NCBI GenBank assembly: GCA_016649675.1
Contig: JAENXG010000178.1
Coordinates: 1-5,267, forward strand
DNA length: 5,267 bases
Source of the DNA: Methyloceanibacter sp.
Lineage (GTDB): Bacteria > Pseudomonadota > Alphaproteobacteria > Rhizobiales > Methyloligellaceae
Direction of reading: 5' to 3'
Positions within the stretch are counted from its first letter, which is position 1. Each line of letters begins with the position of its first letter. This document shows positions 1-5,267 of this stretch, in pieces. Position numbers and translations under genes: made by a program. Below the pieces are notes generated by a model, which saw nothing but the letters and a program-made list of their open reading frames with translations, searched no databases and was not told the origin of the DNA.

Positions 1-30
1 GCCGTCGATGGCGTTCTGGATGGTTTGCAT
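1..30 (-). CDS. Possible start of a further gene, aldehyde dehydrogenase-like N-terminus (partial)
   Basis: Eighteen bases after the stop of the omega-aminotransferase, an ATG opens a frame reading MQTIQNAIDG up to the left edge. Many NAD(P)-dependent aldehyde dehydrogenases begin with a pattern of this kind (a few residues, then Ile-X-Asn-X-Ile-Asp/Asn-Gly). A semialdehyde dehydrogenase would fit the pathway, since both upstream enzymes make semialdehydes. An in-frame GTG at position 42 is an alternative start; GAGAA overlapping the preceding stop codon lies 3-4 bases before it, whereas the ATG has no good ribosome binding site. Ten codons are far too few to prove the family, so this is a guess supported by position and context. 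Confidence 0.4.
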   Translation of the reverse strand, partial: MQTIQNAIDG

Positions 31-48
31 GCAGCGCCGCACCGTTTC

Positions 49-1371
49 TCAATTCACCGTCTTAAGGACGCTCGAGAGGATATCGAAGAGCTGGTCGATC
101 TCCTTCTTTTCGATGATGAGCGGCGGCGAGAGCGCGATGATGTCACCGGTGGCGCGGACGAGGAGGCCGCGCTTGAACGCCTCGACGAAGCGCGTGTGGG
201 CGAGCTTCCCCGGCTCGCCGGGAATGGGATCGAACTCGATGGCGCCGATCAGCCCGATATTGCGGATGTCAATGATGTGCGGAAGGCCCTTGAGCGCGTG
301 GACTGCGTCCTCCCAATAAGGCGCAAGCTCCGCCGCGCGCGTCAGCAGTCCCTCCTCCTGATAGGTCTCCAGCGTCGCGATGCAGGCGGCGCAGGCGACA
401 GGGTGGCCCGAATACGTATAGCCGTGGAAGAGATCGATGGCCTCCTCCGCGCCGCTCATGAACGCGTCATAGATCTTCGTCTTCACGAACACCGCGCCCA
501 TCGGAATGGTGCCGTTCGTGATGCCCTTCGCCGTCGTGATGATGTCGGGCGAGACGCCGAAATAGTCGGCGCCGAACGGCGTGCCAAGGCGCCCGAAGGC
601 GGTGATGACCTCATCGAAGATGAGCAGGATGTCGTGCTTGGCGCAGATGGCGGCGAGGCGCTTCAGGTAGCCTTTGGGCGGGATCAGGACGCCGGTCGAG
701 CACGCTACGGGCTCGACGATGACCGCGGCAATGGTCGAGGCGTCGTGCAGCGCCACGAGACGCTCGAGATCGTCCGCAAGCTCGGCGCCGTGCTCGGGCT
801 CGCCGCGGCTGAAGGCGTTGCGGACCAAGTCGTGGGTGTGGCGGAGGTGGTCGACGCCGCTTAAGAGGCTGCCGAACCACTTGCGGTTGTTGGCGATGCC
901 GCCGACCGAGGTGCCGCCGAAATTGACGCCGTGATAGCCGCGCTCGCGGCCAATCAGACGAACTTTCGCCGCGTTCCCTTTTGCCCGGTGATAGGCGAGC
1001 GCCATCTTCAGCGCGGTCTCGACGGACTCAGAACCCGAGTTGGTAAAGAACACGTGGTCGAAGCCCGGCGGGGCGATGTTGACGAGCTTCGAAGCGCACT
1101 CGAAGGCTTTGGGATGGCCCATCTGGAAGCTGCCCGCGAAATCGAGCTCGCCAACCTGCTTGCGGATCGCCTCGACGATCTTCGGGCGGCAATGACCGGC
1201 ATTGACGCACCACAGTCCGGACGTACCGTCGAGCACGCGACGTCCGTCGTCTGTGGTGTAGTGCGTGCGTTCGGCGCTGACCAGCAGGCGCGGCGCCTTC
1301 TTGTACTGACGGTTCGCCGTGAACGGCATCCAGAATGGTTCGAGATCGTTCGTGGTGAGCTTTGCGCTCAT
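49..1371 (-). CDS. Class III aminotransferase, omega-amino acid (beta-alanine):pyruvate type
   Basis: This is a second PLP-dependent class III aminotransferase, 440 residues, clearly different from the GabT-like one beside it. It resembles the omega-amino acid:pyruvate aminotransferase of Pseudomonas putida (about 449 residues) along its whole length, including WMPFTANR at 14-21, HVFFTNSGSE at 106-115, RGYHGVN at 144-150, HDASTIAAVIVEP at 209-221, PPKGYLKRL at 231-239 and the PLP-lysine region AKGITNGTIPMGAV at 281-294. Predicted active-site residues are Trp54, Tyr146, Glu220, Asp253 (FDEVITAFGR), Lys282 and Thr319. Arg406 (LVRATGD) matches the mobile arginine that holds the substrate carboxylate in omega-transaminases. 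Expected reaction: beta-alanine, GABA or a terminal diamine plus pyruvate gives a semialdehyde plus alanine. The C-terminus (SPPLIIEKKEIDQLFDIL) also recalls putrescine:pyruvate aminotransferase SpuC, so putrescine cannot be excluded. Databases often label such proteins 'aspartate aminotransferase family'. The ATG is supported by GAGGAA five bases upstream. Confidence 0.93.
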   Translation of the reverse strand: MSAKLTTNDLEPFWMPFTANRQYKKAPRLLVSAERTHYTTDDGRRVLDGTSGLWCVNAGHCRPKIVEAIRKQVGELDFAGSFQMGHPKAFECASKLVNIAPPGFDHVFFTNSGSESVETALKMALAYHRAKGNAAKVRLIGRERGYHGVNFGGTSVGGIANNRKWFGSLLSGVDHLRHTHDLVRNAFSRGEPEHGAELADDLERLVALHDASTIAAVIVEPVACSTGVLIPPKGYLKRLAAICAKHDILLIFDEVITAFGRLGTPFGADYFGVSPDIITTAKGITNGTIPMGAVFVKTKIYDAFMSGAEEAIDLFHGYTYSGHPVACAACIATLETYQEEGLLTRAAELAPYWEDAVHALKGLPHIIDIRNIGLIGAIEFDPIPGEPGKLAHTRFVEAFKRGLLVRATGDIIALSPPLIIEKKEIDQLFDILSSVLKTVN

Positions 1372-1372
1372 G

Positions 1373-1407
1373 TCAGTTCCTCGTAACCGTGGTGTCTGTC
1401 GAACTGA
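1373..1407. repeat. Short inverted repeat in the gap between the two aminotransferase genes
   Basis: TCAGTTC (1373-1379) and GAACTGA (1401-1407) are perfect 7-base inverted copies separated by 21 bases. They take up most of the 43-base gap, and one arm includes part of the ribosome binding site of the downstream gene. The stem is short and the loop long, with no following T-run, so it is not a convincing terminator. It could be a weak RNA structure affecting translation, or chance. Confidence 0.3.
1377..1382 (-). promoter_or_regulatory. Ribosome binding site of the omega-aminotransferase gene
   Basis: GAGGAA on the minus strand lies five bases before the ATG at 1371. It is the best Shine-Dalgarno match in the window and supports this start. 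It overlaps one arm of a 7-base inverted repeat described separately. Confidence 0.75.
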
Positions 1408-1414
1408 AAAGAGC

Positions 1415-2710
1415 TCACGCGACCCGGGTCAGGGCTTCGGTGAGGCTCGTCTCGAAGATGTCCATGCCATCGCGAACGAGGGCATCGCTCGCGGTGAGCG
1501 GGACAAGGAAGCGAATGACGTTCCCGTAGGTGCCGCAGGATAGAAGAATGAGCCCGTTCTCGAGTGCGACCTTCATCACAGCCTGGGTCAGCTCCGGCGA
1601 CGGCTCGGCGCTCGCGGCGTCCTTCACCAGCTCGATGGCACACATGGCGCCCATGCCTCTCACATCTCCCACGCAGTTCAGCTTCGAGCGGCTTTTTATC
1701 TGGTTGCAGCGGTCGAGAATGATCTTGCCGATGGCGTTGGCGCGGTCGCAGAGCTTTTCCTCCTCGATCGCGTCGAGCACGGCATGGGCGGCGGCGCAGG
1801 CGACCGGGTTGCCGGCGTAGGTGCCGCCGAGACCGCCGGGGCTCGACGCATCCATGACGTCGGCGCGTCCCGTAATGGCGGACAGCGGAAAGCCACCGGC
1901 CAATCCCTTTGCCATCGTCACGACATCGGCCTTGATGCCTGCGTGCTCGAGCGCGAACATTTTACCGGTGCGCGCAAAACCCGTTTGAATCTCGTCGGCC
2001 ACAAGCAGGATGCCGTACTCGTCGCACAGCGCCCGCAACGCGCGGAGGAAGTCGAACGGGGCGATGTAGAAGCCGCCCTCGCCCTGCACCGGCTCGATGA
2101 TGATGGCAGCGATGCTCGAGGGGTCGGCGGTATATTTGAACAGGGCCTTGAGGGCAGCAAGGCTCTGCTCGCTGCTGACCCCGTGATAGATGTTGGGGAA
2201 CGCAACGTTGTAGACGTCGGCGGGGAAGGGTCCGAAGCCCTTCTTGTAAGGAACGACCTTACCAGTCAGCGCCATGCCCATCAGCGTGCGGCCGTGGAAG
2301 CCGCCACTGAACGAGACGATCCCTGGACGGCCGGTATAGGCGCGAGCGACCTTCACCGCGTTCTCGACCGCCTCGGCGCCGGTCGAGACCAGCATCGTCT
2401 TGGCCGGGGCGGCGACAGGCGCCAGAGCGTTCAGCCGCTCGGCCAGGCGCACGTAGGATTCATACGGCGTGACCTGGAAGCAGACGTGACTGAATGCCTT
2501 CATCTGCTCCGCGACGGCGGCAACGATCTTCGGATGCTGATGGCCGGTATTGACCACCGCAATGCCGGCGCCGAAGTCGATATAGCGCTTGCCGTCCTCG
2601 CTCCAGATCTCGGCGTTCTTGGCGCGCTTGGCGTAGATGGTGGTCGCATGGCTGACGCCGCGCGGCACGGCCGCGGCTCTCCGCTCATGAAGCTCGGCCG
2701 ATGTTGGCAT
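1415..2710 (-). CDS. gabT: 4-aminobutyrate (or 5-aminovalerate):2-oxoglutarate aminotransferase, GabT/DavT family
   Basis: This is a PLP-dependent class III aminotransferase, 431 residues (E. coli GabT has 426). It would move the terminal amino group of GABA to 2-oxoglutarate, giving succinate semialdehyde and glutamate in the cytoplasm; 5-aminovalerate is an equally plausible substrate (DavT). Numbering runs almost in register with E. coli GabT: Ile50, Arg141 (FHGRT), Glu211 (QGEGG), Asp239 and Gln242 (ADEIQTG), the PLP lysine Lys268 (MAKGLAGGFP) and Thr297 (GGTYAGNP); Arg400 (VIRFLVPL) matches E. coli Arg398. The phosphate-binding STGAEAVENA is at 109-118. The Glu211/Arg400 pair is the switch that lets GabT enzymes bind both GABA and 2-oxoglutarate, so the acceptor is probably 2-oxoglutarate. 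The gene follows the ATPase after 41 bases, with an AAGAAGAGAGA run before the ATG. GabT and DavT cannot be told apart from sequence alone. No defect is seen. Confidence 0.95.
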   Translation of the reverse strand: MPTSAELHERRAAAVPRGVSHATTIYAKRAKNAEIWSEDGKRYIDFGAGIAVVNTGHQHPKIVAAVAEQMKAFSHVCFQVTPYESYVRLAERLNALAPVAAPAKTMLVSTGAEAVENAVKVARAYTGRPGIVSFSGGFHGRTLMGMALTGKVVPYKKGFGPFPADVYNVAFPNIYHGVSSEQSLAALKALFKYTADPSSIAAIIIEPVQGEGGFYIAPFDFLRALRALCDEYGILLVADEIQTGFARTGKMFALEHAGIKADVVTMAKGLAGGFPLSAITGRADVMDASSPGGLGGTYAGNPVACAAAHAVLDAIEEEKLCDRANAIGKIILDRCNQIKSRSKLNCVGDVRGMGAMCAIELVKDAASAEPSPELTQAVMKVALENGLILLSCGTYGNVIRFLVPLTASDALVRDGMDIFETSLTEALTRVA

Positions 2711-2716
2711 GTGCCG

Positions 2717-2727
2717 TCTCTCTTCTT
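2717..2727 (-). promoter_or_regulatory. Ribosome binding site of the gabT-like gene
   Basis: A purine run, AAGAAGAGAGA on the minus strand, ends six bases before the ATG at 2710. It is not a perfect consensus, but it is the only candidate in the 41-base gap and is well placed. Confidence 0.55.
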
Positions 2728-2751
2728 AAAGTCGTCTCAGCGTGTGCGGCG

Positions 2752-3912
2752 TCAGGATTGGAGCACGACCGGGCTCGAGCCGGCCCAACTCACCCAGACC
2801 TTCTCGCCCCAGCCGAAGTTGTCCTGGTCAAAGCGGGAGCGGTTGGAACGCGATATCCGGATCAGCCGGCCGTTGGCAAGCAGCACGTGGAAGATCGAAA
2901 TATCGCCGAGATAGGAGATCTCCTTGATCTCTCCCTTGGCGACGTTATGGGCGACCGGACACTCGGGCACCGAGGGCGGCGCGTCGGCATCCTTGTGCAA
3001 GTTCATCTTCTCCGGGCGAATCGCGACCCAGACGGACGACATCTCCTTGCCGAGGACGGCATGAGGGACGTGGACGTGGTATGGGTCGAGCTCGGGGCAA
3101 GAGACGGTGGCCTCGTCGGGCTTGTCGTCGATCAGCGTGCCCTCGAACATGTTCACCGAACCGATGAAGTCGGCGACGAAACGGGAGCCGGGAAATTCGT
3201 AAAGGTCGGAGGGCGTGCCGATCTGGGCGATCGAGCCCTTGTTCATGACGGCGATGCGCGACGCAATCGCCAGCGCCTCGTCCTGGTCATGAGTGACCAT
3301 GATGAACGTGATCCCGACCTTCTTCTGCAGCTGGGACAGCTCGAAGCGCATGGCCTCGCGCAATTTGGCGTCGAGCGCCGAAAGCGGCTCATCAAGCAGC
3401 AGGACCTTCGGCTTTTTCACGAGCGCACGCGCGAGCGCCACACGCTGGCGCTGGCCGCCCGACAGTTGATCCGGCATGCGCGTGGCAAGGTGGCCGAGCT
3501 GAACGAGGTCGAGGGCTTCCTGCACGCGCCTGTCCCGCTCCGGCTGAGGTACGCCATCGATCTTGAGACCGTAGGCGACGTTGTCGACGACCGTCATATG
3601 CGGAAAGACGGCATAGGACTGGAACACCATGTTCACGGCGCGCTTATTGGGCGGGATGTCACCCATGTCCTGGCCATCGATCAGGACGTGGCCCTCCGTC
3701 GGCACCTCGAGGCCGGCAAGTATGCGCAGCAACGTCGTCTTGCCGCAGCCCGAAGGCCCGAGCAGCGCGAAGAACTCTCCGGGTTCGATGTCGAGGCTAA
3801 CATTGTCCACCCCGACCGCGGAGCCCCAGCGCTTCGAGATGTTGCGGAAGCTGATAATGGGCTTGGCGGCGGCTCTGATGGCGTTGGCTAACGGTTGGTC
3901 CACAGTATCCAT
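2752..3912 (-). CDS. ABC transporter ATP-binding protein, PotA/PotG type
   Basis: This is the cytoplasmic ATPase that powers the importer, 386 residues, close to E. coli PotA and PotG in length. The nucleotide-binding domain is complete: Walker A GPSGCGKTT at residues 52-60, Q-loop Gln98 in VFQSYAVFPHMTV, signature LSGGQRQRV at 150-158, Walker B VLLLDEP at 170-176, D-loop SALD at 178-181 and the switch His208 in VTHDQDEAL. The region from about residue 240 to the end is the C-terminal extension, with the VAIRPEKM motif (residues 296-303) typical of a TOBE domain; in this family it contacts the second ATPase copy and can carry regulation. A polar stretch of about 18 residues precedes the first strand of the domain, slightly long but common. 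The start lies 3 bases after the permease stop, with a purine run inside the end of the permease gene as likely ribosome binding site. All catalytic residues are present, so it should be active. Confidence 0.97.
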   Translation of the reverse strand: MDTVDQPLANAIRAAAKPIISFRNISKRWGSAVGVDNVSLDIEPGEFFALLGPSGCGKTTLLRILAGLEVPTEGHVLIDGQDMGDIPPNKRAVNMVFQSYAVFPHMTVVDNVAYGLKIDGVPQPERDRRVQEALDLVQLGHLATRMPDQLSGGQRQRVALARALVKKPKVLLLDEPLSALDAKLREAMRFELSQLQKKVGITFIMVTHDQDEALAIASRIAVMNKGSIAQIGTPSDLYEFPGSRFVADFIGSVNMFEGTLIDDKPDEATVSCPELDPYHVHVPHAVLGKEMSSVWVAIRPEKMNLHKDADAPPSVPECPVAHNVAKGEIKEISYLGDISIFHVLLANGRLIRISRSNRSRFDQDNFGWGEKVWVSWAGSSPVVLQS

Positions 3913-3915
3913 CCC

Positions 3916-4743
3916 CTACGTCTTCTTCTGCGCCCTGCTCTGCATCAGCATCATGAGGGCCATGAGCACGATCGTGATCAGGATCAGCATCGTTGATGCG
4001 GCGTTGACCTCCGGCGTCACGGAGAAGCGCAGCATCGAGTAGACCTTGACCGGGAACGTGATCGTGTCCGGCCCCGACGTGAAGAACGTGATCACGAAGT
4101 CGTCGAGCGACAGAGTGAACGCGAGGAGTCCGCCCGCAATCAGTGCGGGGCGAATATGGGGCAGCAGGACATCGCGGAACGCCTGCCAATCGTTGGCGCC
4201 CAGGTCGCGCGCTGCCTCCTCCTGCTCCTTGTTGAAGCTCGCCAGCCTGGCGCCCACGACGAGCGCGACGAAGGGGAAACAGAACGACACGTGCGCGATG
4301 GTGATGGAGCCGAGACTGAGCGGCCAGATGAGATTGTTAGGCCAGGGCAAGACTTTCGTGAAGAACAACAGCATGGCAACGCCCATGCAGATTTCCGGCA
4401 CGACGATGGGTAGCGTGAAAGCGCCCTCCACGATCAGCTTTCCCATGAAGCGGTAGCGCCACAGCAGAACCGCGGCGAGCGCACCGATGACGAGCGAGAT
4501 GAGCGTGGCCATCAAGGCGATGGTCAGCGAGTTGGCGAAGGCGATTAGCAGGTCTTGGTCGTTGAAGAGCTTCACATAGTAATTGAGCGTGAAGCCCCGC
4601 CAAACAGTGTTGCGCTTGCTGTCGTTGAAGCTGAAGGCGATCAGCGCGACGAGCGGCGCGTAAAGGAAGAAGAAGACGGCGAACAGCCACAGGCGCATCT
4701 GCCACATGCGATTATATTCGAGGGGGGCGCGTCGCAGGGCCAT
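3916..4743 (-). CDS. ABC transporter permease, PotC/PotI type
   Basis: This is the second inner-membrane permease of the importer, 275 residues, a normal length for PotC/PotI-like subunits. Hydrophobic segments lie at about residues 17-39, 68-95, 106-130, 143-165, 200-222 and 249-267, giving the six helices expected of the family. The EAA loop that contacts the ATPase is at residues 175-199 (EEAARDLGANDWQAFRDVLLP, then HIRP), with the conserved Gly at 182. The LSLDDFVITFFTSGP stretch (residues 211-225) is a strong PotC/PotI hallmark. The ATG at 4743 was chosen because it sits 3 bases after the upstream permease stop and gives a short basic N-terminus before the first helix. Only a weak GGGA precedes it, so translation is probably coupled to the upstream gene. 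The TAG stop is again 3 bases from the next ATG. The protein would pair with the upstream permease to form the channel. Family assignment is firm; substrate is not. Confidence 0.96.
   Translation of the reverse strand: MALRRAPLEYNRMWQMRLWLFAVFFFLYAPLVALIAFSFNDSKRNTVWRGFTLNYYVKLFNDQDLLIAFANSLTIALMATLISLVIGALAAVLLWRYRFMGKLIVEGAFTLPIVVPEICMGVAMLLFFTKVLPWPNNLIWPLSLGSITIAHVSFCFPFVALVVGARLASFNKEQEEAARDLGANDWQAFRDVLLPHIRPALIAGGLLAFTLSLDDFVITFFTSGPDTITFPVKVYSMLRFSVTPEVNAASTMLILITIVLMALMMLMQSRAQKKT
3921..3929 (-). promoter_or_regulatory. Likely ribosome binding site of the ATPase gene, inside the permease 3' end
   Basis: AGAAGAAGA on the minus strand ends eight bases before the ATPase ATG. It overlaps the two Lys codons at the C-terminus of the upstream permease, so a ribosome finishing the permease covers the site; this suggests coupled translation. 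A GGGG directly against the ATG is too close to act as the site. Confidence 0.45.
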
Positions 4744-4746
4744 GGC

Positions 4747-5267
4747 CTAGATCCCGTGACCGTCAGCGGGTTTGCCGCGGCTGAAATAGGCGCGCAGAGC
4801 GATGGCCCCGAAGGTGGCGTACATGAGCAGGAAGGACAGTGCGGCGCCGAACGGCCAGTCGTTGGCCTGCTTGAACTGGCGCTCGATGACGTTGGCGATC
4901 ATCTGGCTGTCGGGACCACCGAGGAGATCGGGCGTCAGATAGGCGCCAAGCGCCGGGACGAAAGTGATGATGATGCCGGAGATGACGCCGGGCAAGGCCA
5001 GCGGCAACACGATCGAGAACAGCGTGCGGAAATGGCCCGCGCCAAGGTCGAGACTCGCTTCGATGAGAGACTTGTCGAGCCGATCGAGCGCTGCATAGAG
5101 CGGCAGCACCATGAAGGGCAGATGGACATAGACAAGCCCCACCACGACGGCGAAATTGCTGTAGAGCAGCTGCAGGGGCGTGAAGTCGCCGAGCGGCTGC
5201 AAGCCCACCAGCGTCATGAGCCAGCTGCCCTTGTCCCACAGCCATTCCAGCGTGAAATTGACGTAGC
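4747..5267 (-). CDS. ABC transporter permease, PotB/PotH type (partial, N-terminus outside window)
   Basis: This is one of two inner-membrane permease subunits of a spermidine/putrescine-family ABC importer. The frame stays open to the right edge, so only the last 172 residues and the TAG stop are visible; related proteins are usually about 275-310 residues. An internal Met at position 5217 is not the start, because the residues before it continue normal family sequence. Visible membrane segments lie at about residues 37-59, 93-113 and 138-161 of the fragment. Between the first two is the cytoplasmic EAA loop (IEASLDLGAGHF, residues 68-79), which docks on the ATPase. LVYVHLPFMVLPLYAALDRLD just before it is typical of PotB/PotH-like proteins, as is the GAYLTPDLLGG stretch after it. 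The stop is followed 3 bases later by the second permease, so the two are surely co-translated. The substrate cannot be read from this fragment; polyamine, GABA or a related omega-amino acid are all possible. Confidence 0.93.
   Translation of the reverse strand, partial: YVNFTLEWLWDKGSWLMTLVGLQPLGDFTPLQLLYSNFAVVVGLVYVHLPFMVLPLYAALDRLDKSLIEASLDLGAGHFRTLFSIVLPLALPGVISGIIITFVPALGAYLTPDLLGGPDSQMIANVIERQFKQANDWPFGAALSFLLMYATFGAIALRAYFSRGKPADGHGI

Noticed and set aside
25..864. Long open frame on the plus strand opposite the omega-aminotransferase gene (279 codons).
   Set aside because: It is codon-aligned antisense to a clearly real gene. It stays open only because TTA, CTA and TCA codons are rare in this GC-rich sense strand. 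The product is rich in Arg, Asp and Glu with no recognisable domain.
2711..2751. Possible internal promoter or terminator between the ATPase and gabT-like genes.
   Set aside because: I see no convincing -35/-10 pair, no stable hairpin and no T-run in these 41 bases; only a ribosome binding site is supported.
1784..2914. Long open frame on the plus strand opposite the gabT-like gene (376 codons).
   Set aside because: It has the same codon-aligned antisense artefact, crosses the intergenic gap into the ATPase gene, has low-complexity composition and shows no family resemblance.
2701..3891. Long open frame on the plus strand opposite the ATPase gene (396 codons).
   Set aside because: It mirrors the ATPase reading frame codon by codon. 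The sense protein has every ABC motif, whereas the antisense product has no recognisable motif.
4747..5217. A complete short permease starting at the Met at 5217.
   Set aside because: The same frame continues upstream to the window edge with normal family sequence, and a start at 5217 would remove the N-terminal helices. The gene is cut by the window, not shortened.
1..5267. Signs of a mobile element, defence system, CRISPR array, RNA gene or other unusual system.
   Set aside because: The window is filled by five intact or edge-cut metabolic genes with uniform composition. No direct repeats, tRNA-like sequence, integrase or transposase fragments were seen.

Overview
This window holds one block of co-directional genes, all on the minus strand, with no gap longer than about 45 bases. 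The DNA is visibly GC-rich with G/C-biased third codon positions. The protein sequences resemble those of alphaproteobacteria, probably the rhizobial order (Hyphomicrobiales). That placement is an inference from general resemblance, because no marker gene is present.

Read in the direction of transcription (right to left), the layout is as follows. (1) The 3' part of a PotB/PotH-type inner-membrane permease runs off the right edge. (2) A complete PotC/PotI-type permease follows. (3) A complete PotA/PotG-type ATPase follows, with all nucleotide-binding motifs and a C-terminal TOBE-like region. (4) A complete class III aminotransferase is very close to GabT/DavT (4-aminobutyrate or 5-aminovalerate:2-oxoglutarate). 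(5) A second, distinct class III aminotransferase is of the omega-amino acid (beta-alanine):pyruvate type. (6) At the left edge, ten codons of a probable further gene are visible, with a start resembling that of many aldehyde dehydrogenases. The transporter genes are separated by 3 bases each. The two aminotransferase genes follow after gaps of 41 and 43 bases, each with a purine-rich ribosome binding site. This looks like one operon whose promoter, and probably its periplasmic binding-protein gene, lie beyond the right edge.

Together the genes describe uptake and first-step catabolism of a small omega-amino compound. The ABC transporter imports it, the two aminotransferases remove the terminal amino group to 2-oxoglutarate or pyruvate, and the resulting semialdehyde would be oxidised by a dehydrogenase such as the one that may begin at the left edge. 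The transporter belongs to the spermidine/putrescine family, but the neighbouring enzymes make GABA, 5-aminovalerate or beta-alanine at least as likely a substrate as a polyamine. The GtsABCD GABA transporter of Rhizobium leguminosarum is a known precedent from the same transporter family.

I found no RNA gene, mobile element, CRISPR array, clear terminator or broken gene. The window looks like an ordinary, intact catabolic operon rather than a new kind of system. The points worth a second look are the substrate of the transporter, the division of labour between the two transaminases, the gene at the left edge, and a small inverted repeat over the ribosome binding site of the last complete gene.
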